Assembly (NCBI GenBank): GCA_016199985.1
Contig: JACQFQ010000043.1
Span: forward strand, 1-64,000
Source of the DNA: Verrucomicrobiota bacterium
Lineage (GTDB): Bacteria; Verrucomicrobiota; Verrucomicrobiia; Limisphaerales; UBA11320
Direction of reading: 5' to 3'
DNA length: 64,000 nucleotides
Shown in pieces: positions 18,421 through 27,221 of the stretch. Within the stretch, counting starts at the first letter, position 1, and each line of letters begins with the position of its first letter. The notes below the pieces were generated by a model. It had not been told where the DNA came from, made no database searches, and worked only from the letters and a program-made list of their open reading frames with translations. The position numbers and the translations under genes were made by a program.

Positions 18421-18963
18421 TCAGGGATCCAGGGAGTCCGGCGTCCGAAATTTGCCCTGCGTCATGAAGCGCGGTCCCGGGACGGCCATCAGTATTCGAA
18501 GGCTGAACACAAGCACGGTGAGATCCAGGGCGACGTTCGTTGTCATCCAGACAGCGCTGGACAAGGGATACGTCCGCTCGGCGCTCGCTCGCGATTCGGC
18601 GGAGGCTTTCGGCTGATATCGGTTCCAGTGCGCGGGCGTGACCCAGCGATTCAGCTCCACGTGGCCGAGAACCCCCAGCACGAGGAGGGAGGTCAATGCC
18701 CAGCGGTGAAATGGAGGGATCCCGCGTCCCAGATAGACCCATTCCGCCAGCAGTTGGATCCACGCCACCCCGAGGCAGAGGTAATGCGTCGTGTAAAAAC
18801 GATCCCACAGCATCAGTCCCGCGCCGAGGGCATGAGCGTCCCCCAGCAGCCAGCGGGTCGCGGCCGATCCAAAAAAGGGCGAGACCGCGAAGAGTTGGAA
18901 CAGGCTGGCGCCGAGCCAAACTGCGGCATTCATCACTCCGACGAAGCGCAGGAACGAGGTCAC
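18421..18963 (-). CDS. Hypothetical inner-membrane protein (four predicted TM helices)
   Basis: This 180-aa protein shows four hydrophobic stretches, near residues 5-30 (VGVMNAAVWLGASLFQLFAV), 50-75, 85-105 (WALTSLLVLGVLGHVEL) and 138-160 (TTNVALDLTVLVFSLRILM). The pattern resembles DUF4149-like or CopD-like small integral membrane proteins, but I cannot place it firmly. Its start is 12 bp from the divergent FecR-barrel gene, so the two control regions must overlap. A longer frame exists on the opposite strand through this gene, but the hydrophobic helix pattern argues that this strand codes. Confidence 0.6.
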   Translation of the reverse strand: MTSFLRFVGVMNAAVWLGASLFQLFAVSPFFGSAATRWLLGDAHALGAGLMLWDRFYTTHYLCLGVAWIQLLAEWVYLGRGIPPFHRWALTSLLVLGVLGHVELNRWVTPAHWNRYQPKASAESRASAERTYPLSSAVWMTTNVALDLTVLVFSLRILMAVPGPRFMTQGKFRTPDSLDP

Positions 18964-18975
18964 GCGCGGACGCTA

Positions 18976-21900
18976 ATGAGAATCGGCGCAGGCGCCAAGC
19001 CCCCATTCGCCTCCGATCCCAGGCTTGAGCGGCGTTCCCTGGAATCCTACTCTCGAGACATTCAATCGATCCGGTCATCTCAGCGCCAGCGCCTGCGAAT
19101 CCTCGCCCGATGCCTCCCCGCGATCCTGTGGGTGCTTCTGCCCATGGCGTCGCAGGCCGCCGCGTCCGGCGGCGCCTCCACGAATGGAGTGATCGTTCTC
19201 GCCATTGAAGGCGAAAAGGAAAAATTTCAAATACAGCGCGCCGGGGGGCCGGAGTGGGATCCGGGGTACGTTGGCCAGCGGTTGAATCCGAACGACAGCG
19301 GGAGGCTGGGCCCCGCCACGCGCGCCACCGTGCGACTGTCCGACCTCACGGTGATGCGGCTCGCCGAGAACTCGCGCTTCACGGTGCATCCGCCTTCGGG
19401 CGAGTCCGAAAGCTTCGGCGTCAGCCTGTGGCACGGACTGCTCTACCTCTTCCACCGCGACGCCCCAGGCTCCACGCGGATCAACTCCCGCACCGCCAGC
19501 GCCGCCACGCGCGGAACCGAGTTCATCGTCGAGTCCGACGAGAACACCGGACGATTCTCCCTGGCCGTCATCGCGGGCGAGGGAGAGCTGTCCAACGAGG
19601 CCGGACGCGCGATTGTCAAACCCGGCGAGAGGGCCTCTGCCGACCCAGGCGTCGCTCCGCGGATGACCGCGAAGGTCGAGGCCAACGCGCTGATCCAATG
19701 GGTGCTCTACTATCCCGGCGTAGTGGCCGTTGAAGACCTCGGCTTGACGGACGCCGACACCCAGCGGTTGTCGACGTCGCTCGCCGCGTACCGCGCCGGC
19801 GATCTCCCGGAGGCGTTCCGCGCGTATCCTTCCAACCCTGCCGCCGCGGCCGGCGCGTCGGACGCCGAGAAGGTTTACCGCGCCGCCCTGTTGGCGTCGT
19901 TGGGACAAGTCAACGCCGCCGCCGCGATGCTCCCCTCCGACGCCACGGCCAGCCCGGGATTGCGGGCGGCGAGCGCCGCGCTGCGCAGCGTCATCAAGGC
20001 TGTGAGCCGCCCCGAGCTTGTCGCGATCGTCTCCACCGAAACCAACCGACTCGCGTCGGAGTGGATGGCGGAGTCGTATGAACGGCAGAGCGCAAGGCAG
20101 TTGGAGTCCGCGCGTCTGGCCGCCCTGCTGGCGACGATCGCCGCGCCTCAATTCGGATTCGCCTGGGCGAGGCTGGCGGAGCTCGAGATTGGCTTCGGGC
20201 GGTTCACCGAGGCTCAAGCCGCGCTGGATCGCGCGCTGTCCCTGAGTCCTCGCAATGCCCAAGCCCACGCGCTGCGCGGGTTCATGGCGATCCGCCGATT
20301 CGCGCTGAGCGAAGCTCGGGCGGCGTTTGACGAGGCGATCCGGCTCGACGGGGCTTTGGCCAACGCGTGGCTGGGACGTGGACTTTTGCGGATCCGCTCG
20401 GGCGATCGCGCCGGGGGACGGGAGGACATGCAGATCGCCGCCTCGCTGGAGCCGCAGCGCGGTGTGCTGCGCAGCTATCTCGCCAAGGCTTGGCAGGAGT
20501 CGCGCGAGCTGGATCATGCGCGGACGGAGCTTGACCTCGCCAAGGAACTCGACCCGCAGGATCCGACCGCCTGGCTCTACTCCTCCCTGGTGAACTTGAA
20601 TCAAAACCGGCTCAACCAGGCTGTGCGCGATCTGCAGCGCTCCCAGGCCTTGAATGACAATCGCGCGATCTACCGGTCTCGATTCCTGCTCGATCAAGAT
20701 CTTGCGGTGCGAGGGGCGAATCTCGCCGGAGCTTATGAGTCGGTCGGACTTCGCGATGTTGCGCTGGCTGAGGCGGGTCGCTCGATTGCGAGCGACTACG
20801 CCAATTACTCGGCGCATCTGTTCCTCGCCGACACTTACAATCTGCTGAGGGATCCGCATGGCATCCTGCTCCGCTACGAGACGCCCTGGCTGAGCGAGTA
20901 TCTCCTGGCGAACCTGCTGTCGCCCGCGGCCGCCGGGACCCTGTCGCAAACGCTGGGCGAGCAGGACTTCGCCCGTTTCTTTGTTCGAGGCGGCATCGGC
21001 CTTGTGTCGGCGACCGACTATCTCAGCCGCGGCGACTGGACGGAGTCCGCGGCCCAATACGGCCGCTTCAACCGGATGAGCTACGCGGTCGAGACAAGCT
21101 TTCGATCCGAGAGAGGGCAGCGTCCCAACGAGGATATCACGAGCACGTTCGTCGACGCGCAGTTCAAGCAGGAGCTCTCGCCGCAGGACAGCGTGTACCT
21201 TCAGGCGATTTATTACTCCGCGGATCAAGGCGACCTGACGCCCTACTACTCTCCAACGAACGGCGTGCCGGGCCTGCGCGTGTTGGAGCGGCAGGAGCCC
21301 TTGCTGATCGGCGGCTATCATCGCGAGTGGAATCCCGGCTCGCACACCCTGTTTCTGGCGAGTCGTCTGACGGACGCCATGAGCGTTCGCAATCCCGCGG
21401 CGGGCCCGGTCACCATCGCCAACGCGGGAGGCCTTCCCTTGGCCATACCTACGGTGGTGGACGCGGCGTATCGCAGCCGGCTCGAAATCTACACCGCGGA
21501 GATTCAGCATATCCTGGAGCGGGACGCCCACACCTGGGTGGCGGGTCTGCGCGCGCAGACCGGGCAGATTAACGCGCGAAATGAATTCGTGAGCCCGGCC
21601 GTCCTCTCCACATTCCCTATCCCGCTCACCCCGGGTCCTTCGACCGTCACAGAGGTGGGCGGGGACTTTTCGCGCTTCGGCGGCTACCTCTACGATCATT
21701 GGCGAATGGGCCGATCCTTCACGCTGATTGCGGGGCTGGGATATGATCATCTGCGGTATCCCTTGAACTATCGATTGGCCCCGCTGCAGGCCGGCGAACA
21801 GAACCGGGATATGTTGGCGCCGAAGCTCGGCTTCGTGTGGAATCCACAGCCTTCCACCACGCTTCGCGGCGCGGTCAGCAGATCGCTCGCGGGCGTGAGC

Positions 21901-22620
21901 CTGGATCAGAGCTTTCAACTCGAGCCCACGCAGATTGCGGGGTTCAACCAGGCGTTTCGGAGCCTGATCCCGGAGTCGCTCGCGAACGCGAACAGCGGCG
22001 CCGAGATGCGGATGGCCATGCTCGCGGTGGACCAGCGGATCGGTTCCAACACGTGGGTGGGAGTTTCCGGGGCCTGGCTGACCTCCGAGCTGGAACGCCT
22101 CTCGGGCTCGTTTGGCCTCGTCCCTGCCTTCACCAACTCCTCGTTGTCGGAGCGGCTGAATTATCAGGAGCGATCCATCGGCGGCTATGCGTATCACCTA
22201 TTGGGCGACGAATGGTCGCTGGGCGCGCGCTATCGTCTCACTCATTCCGAGATCGAGGCCGCTCATCCCGACCTGCCCTCCACGACCTTTGTGACGCCGC
22301 CATTCTCGCCACCCGCGAGCTCAGCGTTGCTGCACAGCGCCAGGCTGTTTGTTCAATTCCAGCATCCGAGCGGTTTCTTCGGTTTGGGGGAAGCCATCTG
22401 GCATCGGCAGAGCAACCGCAATTACGTGCCCGACCTACCGGGCGACGACTTCTGGCAGCTGAATGTCCACGCCGGGTATCGCTGGCCGAATCGACGCGCG
22501 GAGATCCGTGTCGGGCTGTTGAACCTGACCGATCAGGACTATCGATTGAACCCTCTGAGCGAGACGGAGACCCTTCCCCGTCATCGGACGCTTGCGGTCA
22601 GTCTGCGGTTGAACTTTTGA
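18976..22620 (+). CDS. FecR-TPR-outer-membrane beta-barrel fusion protein
   Basis: I start the gene at 18976, just past the divergent membrane-protein gene. The same frame is open upstream to 18340, but that sequence is antisense to the other gene. The 1214-aa product has a signal peptide (about residues 38-62), then a FecR-type domain (about 85-205) with the hallmark T-R-G-T-E-F-I-V. TPR-like helical repeats follow (about 280-640, e.g. ALDRALSLSPRNAQAHALRG). A C-terminal region of about 500 residues has alternating strands and ends in L-A-V-S-L-R-L-N-F, a terminal-Phe signature of outer-membrane barrels. No TonB plug domain is evident. FecR domains usually lie in separate anti-sigma factors. 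Here one is joined to a barrel, perhaps as a periplasmic anchoring module. The stop lies 3 bp from the convergent EamA gene. Confidence 0.8.
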   Translation: MRIGAGAKPPFASDPRLERRSLESYSRDIQSIRSSQRQRLRILARCLPAILWVLLPMASQAAASGGASTNGVIVLAIEGEKEKFQIQRAGGPEWDPGYVGQRLNPNDSGRLGPATRATVRLSDLTVMRLAENSRFTVHPPSGESESFGVSLWHGLLYLFHRDAPGSTRINSRTASAATRGTEFIVESDENTGRFSLAVIAGEGELSNEAGRAIVKPGERASADPGVAPRMTAKVEANALIQWVLYYPGVVAVEDLGLTDADTQRLSTSLAAYRAGDLPEAFRAYPSNPAAAAGASDAEKVYRAALLASLGQVNAAAAMLPSDATASPGLRAASAALRSVIKAVSRPELVAIVSTETNRLASEWMAESYERQSARQLESARLAALLATIAAPQFGFAWARLAELEIGFGRFTEAQAALDRALSLSPRNAQAHALRGFMAIRRFALSEARAAFDEAIRLDGALANAWLGRGLLRIRSGDRAGGREDMQIAASLEPQRGVLRSYLAKAWQESRELDHARTELDLAKELDPQDPTAWLYSSLVNLNQNRLNQAVRDLQRSQALNDNRAIYRSRFLLDQDLAVRGANLAGAYESVGLRDVALAEAGRSIASDYANYSAHLFLADTYNLLRDPHGILLRYETPWLSEYLLANLLSPAAAGTLSQTLGEQDFARFFVRGGIGLVSATDYLSRGDWTESAAQYGRFNRMSYAVETSFRSERGQRPNEDITSTFVDAQFKQELSPQDSVYLQAIYYSADQGDLTPYYSPTNGVPGLRVLERQEPLLIGGYHREWNPGSHTLFLASRLTDAMSVRNPAAGPVTIANAGGLPLAIPTVVDAAYRSRLEIYTAEIQHILERDAHTWVAGLRAQTGQINARNEFVSPAVLSTFPIPLTPGPSTVTEVGGDFSRFGGYLYDHWRMGRSFTLIAGLGYDHLRYPLNYRLAPLQAGEQNRDMLAPKLGFVWNPQPSTTLRGAVSRSLAGVSLDQSFQLEPTQIAGFNQAFRSLIPESLANANSGAEMRMAMLAVDQRIGSNTWVGVSGAWLTSELERLSGSFGLVPAFTNSSLSERLNYQERSIGGYAYHLLGDEWSLGARYRLTHSEIEAAHPDLPSTTFVTPPFSPPASSALLHSARLFVQFQHPSGFFGLGEAIWHRQSNRNYVPDLPGDDFWQLNVHAGYRWPNRRAEIRVGLLNLTDQDYRLNPLSETETLPRHRTLAVSLRLNF

Positions 22621-22623
22621 CGC

Positions 22624-23553
22624 TCATCCTGTCGCGCGGAGGCGGGCGAGAATGGCGACGCCGGTAACCGCGATGGAGCCTCCAAGAATCTCCCGGCGGG
22701 TCGTCTTCTCCCCCTCCATCCAGTGAGCCAGCGGGAGGATGACCAGCGGCGTGAGCGCAACGATGGGAAGCACAACGCCGGTGGGGGCCTGGGACAGCGC
22801 CCATTGAAAACAGCTCACGCCGAGCACGGGGCCGGCGAGCGTGTTGCAAAGGACCCATCCCCAGGCTTTGCCGCGAGGGACGGCGCTGGCCGCCGCTGGC
22901 GCCGGGTTCCGGGCTGTCGCCATCCAGCGTTCCCGCGCAACGAACCCGAGGTAGACGATCGTGGCCACCAGGATCCCTCCCCATGCGCGCGTGGAGGCCT
23001 GGGTGATGCCGTCCAGGGTTCCGCCGCCCGCGAGCTTCACCGCGGTCAGCGCCTTCCGGCTCAGCACAGCCCCCATGGACTGTCCGAGCATCGCCACCAG
23101 TCCCCAGAAGAGCCCCAGGCTGAACTGATGACGGTCGGCGTGGGGGCGTTGCGAAGGCGCCAGCGCGAACGCGACGCCCGACAGCGAGATCCCGACGCAG
23201 ACGACCTGAACCGCTGTCAGCCGGGTGTCCAACCAAAGGTATTCCACCAGCGCGGCGGTGGGCGTCGCCAGGCAGTGGACCAAAAGCATGCTGAGACGCG
23301 ACCCGATGCGCGGCAGCGCTTGAAACAGCGCCACGTCTCCGATGCCAAATCCGATCAGCCCGCTGACAAACAGCCAGGGGCGCGCCGCCGCCGGCGCCTC
23401 TTGGCCCCACACGCGCGCCATTGCCGCCAGCATGAAGGTGGCGAGCAACATCCGCCAAAAGTTGGCGCTGATGCCGCCGAGGATGCGGGCGGTCCTCTGC
23501 GCGAAGAGCGAGGACAGGGAGTAAAGAACCGTCGTGATGAAGGCTGCGAACAT
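22624..23553 (-). CDS. EamA/DMT-superfamily transporter
   Basis: This 309-aa protein has about ten hydrophobic helices arranged as two EamA repeats. The first covers about residues 1-140 with GLIGFGIGDVALFQAL and the second about 160-305 with WVLCNTLAGPVLGVSCFQWAL followed by VVLPIVALTPLVILPLAHWMEGE, the usual EamA ending before the last helix. Family members export metabolites such as amino acids or nucleobases across the inner membrane, but specificity cannot be read from sequence. It follows the AI-2E gene on the same strand with a 31-bp gap, so the two may be co-transcribed. Confidence 0.9.
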   Translation of the reverse strand: MFAAFITTVLYSLSSLFAQRTARILGGISANFWRMLLATFMLAAMARVWGQEAPAAARPWLFVSGLIGFGIGDVALFQALPRIGSRLSMLLVHCLATPTAALVEYLWLDTRLTAVQVVCVGISLSGVAFALAPSQRPHADRHQFSLGLFWGLVAMLGQSMGAVLSRKALTAVKLAGGGTLDGITQASTRAWGGILVATIVYLGFVARERWMATARNPAPAAASAVPRGKAWGWVLCNTLAGPVLGVSCFQWALSQAPTGVVLPIVALTPLVILPLAHWMEGEKTTRREILGGSIAVTGVAILARLRATG

Positions 23554-23584
23554 GCGGGGTCGCGAGAGAAGGGGCCCTTCGGGC

Positions 23585-24640
23585 TCAATCCACGGAGACT
23601 CCCCCGGTGGACTTGAGAGACGGGCCGGGGCCTGGGGCGGCCTCGTTCGCGTCAGGCGGCGCCGGGATGCTTCCGGTTTCGAGCTTCAAATAGTAGAGCA
23701 CCACGGGGGCGAAAATCATGCCGGGGATGCCCAGGATTCTTTCCCCGATGATCAGCCCGAGCATGGTGAGCCACACCGGATTTCGGATGCGGTCCCCGAT
23801 GATTTTGCTGTTGAGAAAATACTCGAGCTTGTGAAGCGCGATCAGGAACACGAGGGCCGCGATCGCCATGACCGGCGACATCGTGAACCCCACCGCGACA
23901 ATGACGCAATTGCTGATGATGTTGCCGATGATCGGGAGCAGGCCGCAAAGAAAAGTCACCCCGACCAGCACCAGCGGGTGTTTCATGGATGTGGCGAGGA
24001 TGAACACGCTGGTCAGCGATGTGTTGATGAGGGAGATAATGATTTGGGCGCCCATGACGGTTTCAAAGCTGTGGTAGAACGCCTTGAACCGCTCGGTGAG
24101 CTCCAGGCAACAAGCCGAGTAGAGGTTGTTCCGCACCTTGTGCATGGCTGGATCCAGATCGAGAGTGGGCTTGAGGAAGATGCTGCAGGCGATGACCAGC
24201 CCCAGCAACAGGATGACCACTTCCTTGGTCGCGAGCTTGGCGAAGTTGGTCACTTCGGCGAAACGTTTCTGGACCTCGGATCCGACCATGGTTCTGAACT
24301 CCTTCGCGTCGTCAAAGGGAAGATCCACGCCGCGTTGCTCGGCGAAGGCGATGATCTTGGGGATGGATTCATCGGCGACGCTGGGAAGGGCATGGGCGGC
24401 GCGGCGCGCGAACTCGCCGAAAGCGTATCCGATGAGGCATACGATCCCCGTGAAGAGAACGATGCTCAGCCACTTCCGGCCCCCGAAATCGAGTCTCCTG
24501 AGGACGAACGAGGCGAAGAGAATCGTGAGCATCGCCGTCGCCATCTGCAGGACCGGCAGCAGGAGCAGAACGAGCAGAACGAGGGCGAAGGAAATCCGGC
24601 GTGGGTTCCACCACCCGTAGACTGTGTTGGTTGGATTCAT
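23585..24640 (-). CDS. AI-2E/PerM-family membrane protein
   Basis: This 351-aa protein has the AI-2E transporter layout: two N-terminal helices (about 15-70), a third helix near 90, a soluble helical segment (about 110-200) and a C-terminal bundle. The bundle carries the family motif around LCGLLPIIGNIISNCVIV, followed by MAIAALVFLIALHKLEYFLNSKIIGDRI and GLIIGERILGIPGMIFAPVV. Members exchange small signals, Na+ or H+, or are uncharacterised, so a function in autoinducer transport should not be assumed. It probably heads a two-gene unit with the EamA transporter. Confidence 0.9.
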   Translation of the reverse strand: MNPTNTVYGWWNPRRISFALVLLVLLLLPVLQMATAMLTILFASFVLRRLDFGGRKWLSIVLFTGIVCLIGYAFGEFARRAAHALPSVADESIPKIIAFAEQRGVDLPFDDAKEFRTMVGSEVQKRFAEVTNFAKLATKEVVILLLGLVIACSIFLKPTLDLDPAMHKVRNNLYSACCLELTERFKAFYHSFETVMGAQIIISLINTSLTSVFILATSMKHPLVLVGVTFLCGLLPIIGNIISNCVIVAVGFTMSPVMAIAALVFLIALHKLEYFLNSKIIGDRIRNPVWLTMLGLIIGERILGIPGMIFAPVVLYYLKLETGSIPAPPDANEAAPGPGPSLKSTGGVSVD

Positions 24641-24854
24641 CCGTTTGCGGGCCTAGCTCTAGCACTTGGGCAGTCGCTTGTCTCAATAAAATTGAGGACG
24701 AGCGCTTTTTTGAAACCCGCCCCCTAGGTCTGTGTTCTCCCCCGGCCGCGCCAGATGACGCGGAGGCGGGCGGCTGGCGCTCTCGAGCCGTCCCAGCTCA
24801 GGCACTGAATTCGGGGTTGATACCAGGCGGGTTGCTGATTCCTAATGGGACCCC

Positions 24855-25487
24855 GTGAGCAAAGAGCCGCGTCCTGAGATCCCGCGCAAGACGGTCTATC
24901 GACTGTCGATTTATCTCCGTTGCCTCCATCGTCTCAAGACCAACGGGATTCGAACGGTGTCCAGCGACGCCTTGGCCAAGGCTGCTGGCGTCAAGTCGGC
25001 GCAGCTGCGAAAGGACCTCACCTACTTCGGCCAGTTCGGCACCCGCGGGCTGGGCTACGATGTGGAGCTTCTCGCGAAGATGATCTCCCAGTTGCTGGGC
25101 ACCTCGAGCCTCCAGCCCGTGATCCTGGTCGGCGTTGGAAATCTGGGGGCCGCGCTGCTCTCTTATCAGGGGTTTCAGCAGGAAGGCTTCGAAATCATCG
25201 GCGCGTTCGACGCCGCCACGGATCGTTTGAAAGCGAGGAATCTCCCGCGTCCGATCCTCTCGATCGACGCGCTGCCCGCCTTTCTGAAAGAGCATCGGGT
25301 GAAGATGGCGATTGTGGCTGTTCCCGCTCCCGCCGCGCAGGAGGTCGCCAACCTCCTCGTCGAGCACGGGATCGCGGGGATTCTCAACTTCAGCCCCGCG
25401 GTGCTTCAGGTGCCCGACGAGGTGGTCGTCAACAACGTGAACCTCGCCATCGAGCTGGAGAATCTCAGCTATTTTGTTCGCGCCTAG
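24855..25487 (+). CDS. rex: Redox-sensing transcriptional repressor Rex
   Basis: This 210-aa protein has an N-terminal winged helix (about residues 8-80, with the S-S-D-A-L-A-K-A-A-G-V-K-S-A-Q-L-R-K-D-L recognition region and YFGQFGTRGLGYDV hinge). A Rossmann NAD(H)-binding domain starts at ILVGVGNLGAAL (about 92) and ends in the domain-swap helix NLAIELENLSYF. Rex homodimers release DNA when NADH rises and so control fermentation and respiration genes. The start is a GTG. The olsB-like gene starts 105 bp downstream. Whether Rex regulates that pair is not shown. Confidence 0.96.
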   Translation: MSKEPRPEIPRKTVYRLSIYLRCLHRLKTNGIRTVSSDALAKAAGVKSAQLRKDLTYFGQFGTRGLGYDVELLAKMISQLLGTSSLQPVILVGVGNLGAALLSYQGFQQEGFEIIGAFDAATDRLKARNLPRPILSIDALPAFLKEHRVKMAIVAVPAPAAQEVANLLVEHGIAGILNFSPAVLQVPDEVVVNNVNLAIELENLSYFVRA

Positions 25488-25592
25488 CGGCGGGGTTCCC
25501 GTTTTTCAAACGCCTATTGACTAAAGCCTGCCCCGCATCAAGGATGAGGTTGCTTTCGGCGCGAAGGTCGCGCCGATCCATCCAACGTAACG

Positions 25593-26378
25593 TTGAAGAC
25601 AGACATCTCCAGCGCTTCCCCGGCCTCGATGGGGGACCGGATTCTCGCCCGGAGCGAGGCCCGCAGCCACTACGTGTTGCGACTGGCTTCTTCGCAGCCC
25701 GATATTCACGCGGCCCAAGCCCTGCGATTCCTTGTCTTCAACCTCGAGTTGCACGAAGGATTGGACAGCTCCTACGCCACCTGCCGCGACGAGGATCCCT
25801 TTGACGATGTCTGCGACCATCTGATCGTTGAGGACACCCGGAGCCGGGATGTCGTCGGCACCTACCGCCTGCAAACGGGGGTCAAGGCGCGCTCGCACTT
25901 GGGCTACTACAGCGAGCAGGAATTTGATTTTGCCCCTTTCGAGGCTCATCGGGACAAGATCATCGAGCTGGGGCGCGCCTGTGTTCACGCCGAGCATCGC
26001 AATCTCGCGGTGCTGGGTCTGTTGTGGAGGGGAATCGCGGCCTACGCCCGCGACCACAGGGGACGCTACATGATCGGCTGCAGCTCGCTCACCTCCCAGG
26101 ATCCCACCCTCGGGGCCGCGATGTACGCGGATCTGGAGCGGAGCTATCTGGCGCCCGTCGGCTGGCGGACTCAACCGCAGCCGGCCTATGGATGCGCCTT
26201 GGATCATCCCTCAGAGCGCTCGCCGAAAGTGCCCAAGCTTCTGCTGGCCTATCTTTCCCTGGGCGCGAAGATCTGCGGCCCGCCCGCGATCGACCGCGAG
26301 TTCAAGACGATCGACTTCCTCACTCTCCTCGACCTCGAGGACCTTCCCAGCAACACGGTCATCAAGTACCTGACCTGA
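25593..26378 (+). CDS. olsB: OlsB-like L-ornithine N-acyltransferase
   Basis: This 261-aa GNAT-fold protein matches the OlsB/hemolysin-like acyltransferase family. LRFLVFNLELHEGLD lies near 50, FDDVCDHLIVEDTRS near 72-86, then VVGTYRLQ, ELGRACVHAEHRNLAVLGLLWRGI (about 130-153) and YMIGCSSLTSQDP. OlsB moves a 3-hydroxyacyl chain from ACP to the alpha-amino group of ornithine, the first step to ornithine lipids. The plsC-type gene 18 bp downstream supplies the second acylation, as in known olsBA pairs, which strengthens the call. Related enzymes accept glycine or other amino acids, so ornithine as substrate is likely but not proven. Confidence 0.85.
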   Translation: MKTDISSASPASMGDRILARSEARSHYVLRLASSQPDIHAAQALRFLVFNLELHEGLDSSYATCRDEDPFDDVCDHLIVEDTRSRDVVGTYRLQTGVKARSHLGYYSEQEFDFAPFEAHRDKIIELGRACVHAEHRNLAVLGLLWRGIAAYARDHRGRYMIGCSSLTSQDPTLGAAMYADLERSYLAPVGWRTQPQPAYGCALDHPSERSPKVPKLLLAYLSLGAKICGPPAIDREFKTIDFLTLLDLEDLPSNTVIKYLT

Positions 26379-26396
26379 CCGCCGCCCTGCGTTCGC

Positions 26397-27185
26397 ATGA
26401 TCGGCTTTCTCAGAATGGCGGCGCGGCTGATCCTGTTCCTTGTCTTCTCGGCCTGCTGCGTTCTCGATTACCTCGTTCGCATGTGGCCCACGTGGAAGTC
26501 GCGCGATTCCCGGCAACGGGCGATCTGGTGTCGTCTCTGGGCGAGCATTCTCCTGAAGCTGCTCGGAGTGAAGGTAAGCGTCCATGGCGCGCTGCCCTCC
26601 CGCGGCCTCATGGTCAGCAACCATCTCAGCTACCTCGACATCATCGTATACGCCTCCTGCCAGCCTTTTATATTCGTTTCCAAAAGCGAGGTGAAGAACT
26701 GGCCGGTGATCGGAGTCATGACCCGGTGCGCGGGCACGCTGTTCATCAACCGGGACCAGCGAGGGGACGTGAAGCGAATCTCCGAAGCCTTCGCGCCCGT
26801 CATCGAGCGCGGAAGCGTGGTCGTTCTGTTTCCGGAGGGCACGAGCACCGGCGGCGATCGGGTGCTGCCTTTCTTCTCCTCGCTGTTCGAGCCAGCCGTT
26901 CAGAATCGGTGGCCGGTGACTCCCTCCTGGATCGGATACGAGGCGCCGGGCGGCGACGCCTCCGAGGAGGTGGCTTATTGGAAAGACATGACGTTTTTCC
27001 CGCACCTCCTGCATCTCTTCACGTTGAAAGAGGTGCGGGCGATAGTCCGGCCTGGCGCGAACGCGCCGCCCGACTTGAATCGCAAGCAGCTCGCGAAGCT
27101 GATGCGCGAGGAGGTTTGCGCCCTCGCGAAGCTCGAAGGCCGGTCGCTGTCCAATGATCCCGGGGTCGCGACCGCTTCCGCTTGA
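26397..27185 (+). CDS. PlsC/OlsA-type 1-acylglycerol (or lyso-ornithine lipid) acyltransferase
   Basis: This 262-aa membrane-associated acyltransferase has an N-terminal hydrophobic helix (about 5-25) and the H-X4-D motif in SNHLSYLDII (about 73-82). The second block is ITRDQRGD-like (FINRDQRGDVK) and the third F-P-E-G-T-S-T (about 145-151). PlsC proteins make phosphatidate from lysophosphatidate. OlsA members instead acylate lyso-ornithine lipid. The tight coupling to the olsB-like gene makes OlsA the better guess, with ornithine lipids as membrane lipids that need no phosphate. Convergent with the cytochrome c/GSDH gene. Confidence 0.88.
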   Translation: MIGFLRMAARLILFLVFSACCVLDYLVRMWPTWKSRDSRQRAIWCRLWASILLKLLGVKVSVHGALPSRGLMVSNHLSYLDIIVYASCQPFIFVSKSEVKNWPVIGVMTRCAGTLFINRDQRGDVKRISEAFAPVIERGSVVVLFPEGTSTGGDRVLPFFSSLFEPAVQNRWPVTPSWIGYEAPGGDASEEVAYWKDMTFFPHLLHLFTLKEVRAIVRPGANAPPDLNRKQLAKLMREEVCALAKLEGRSLSNDPGVATASA

Positions 27186-27221
27186 AACCGGGGCCGCGTC
27201 GGACATTCCCCTGCTTCTTGC

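Noticed and set aside
19075..22197. Minus-strand frame of 1040 codons across the FecR-barrel gene
   Set aside because: Composition is Arg/Gln/Gly-rich with no domain. The opposite strand has a signal peptide, FecR, TPRs and a barrel end.
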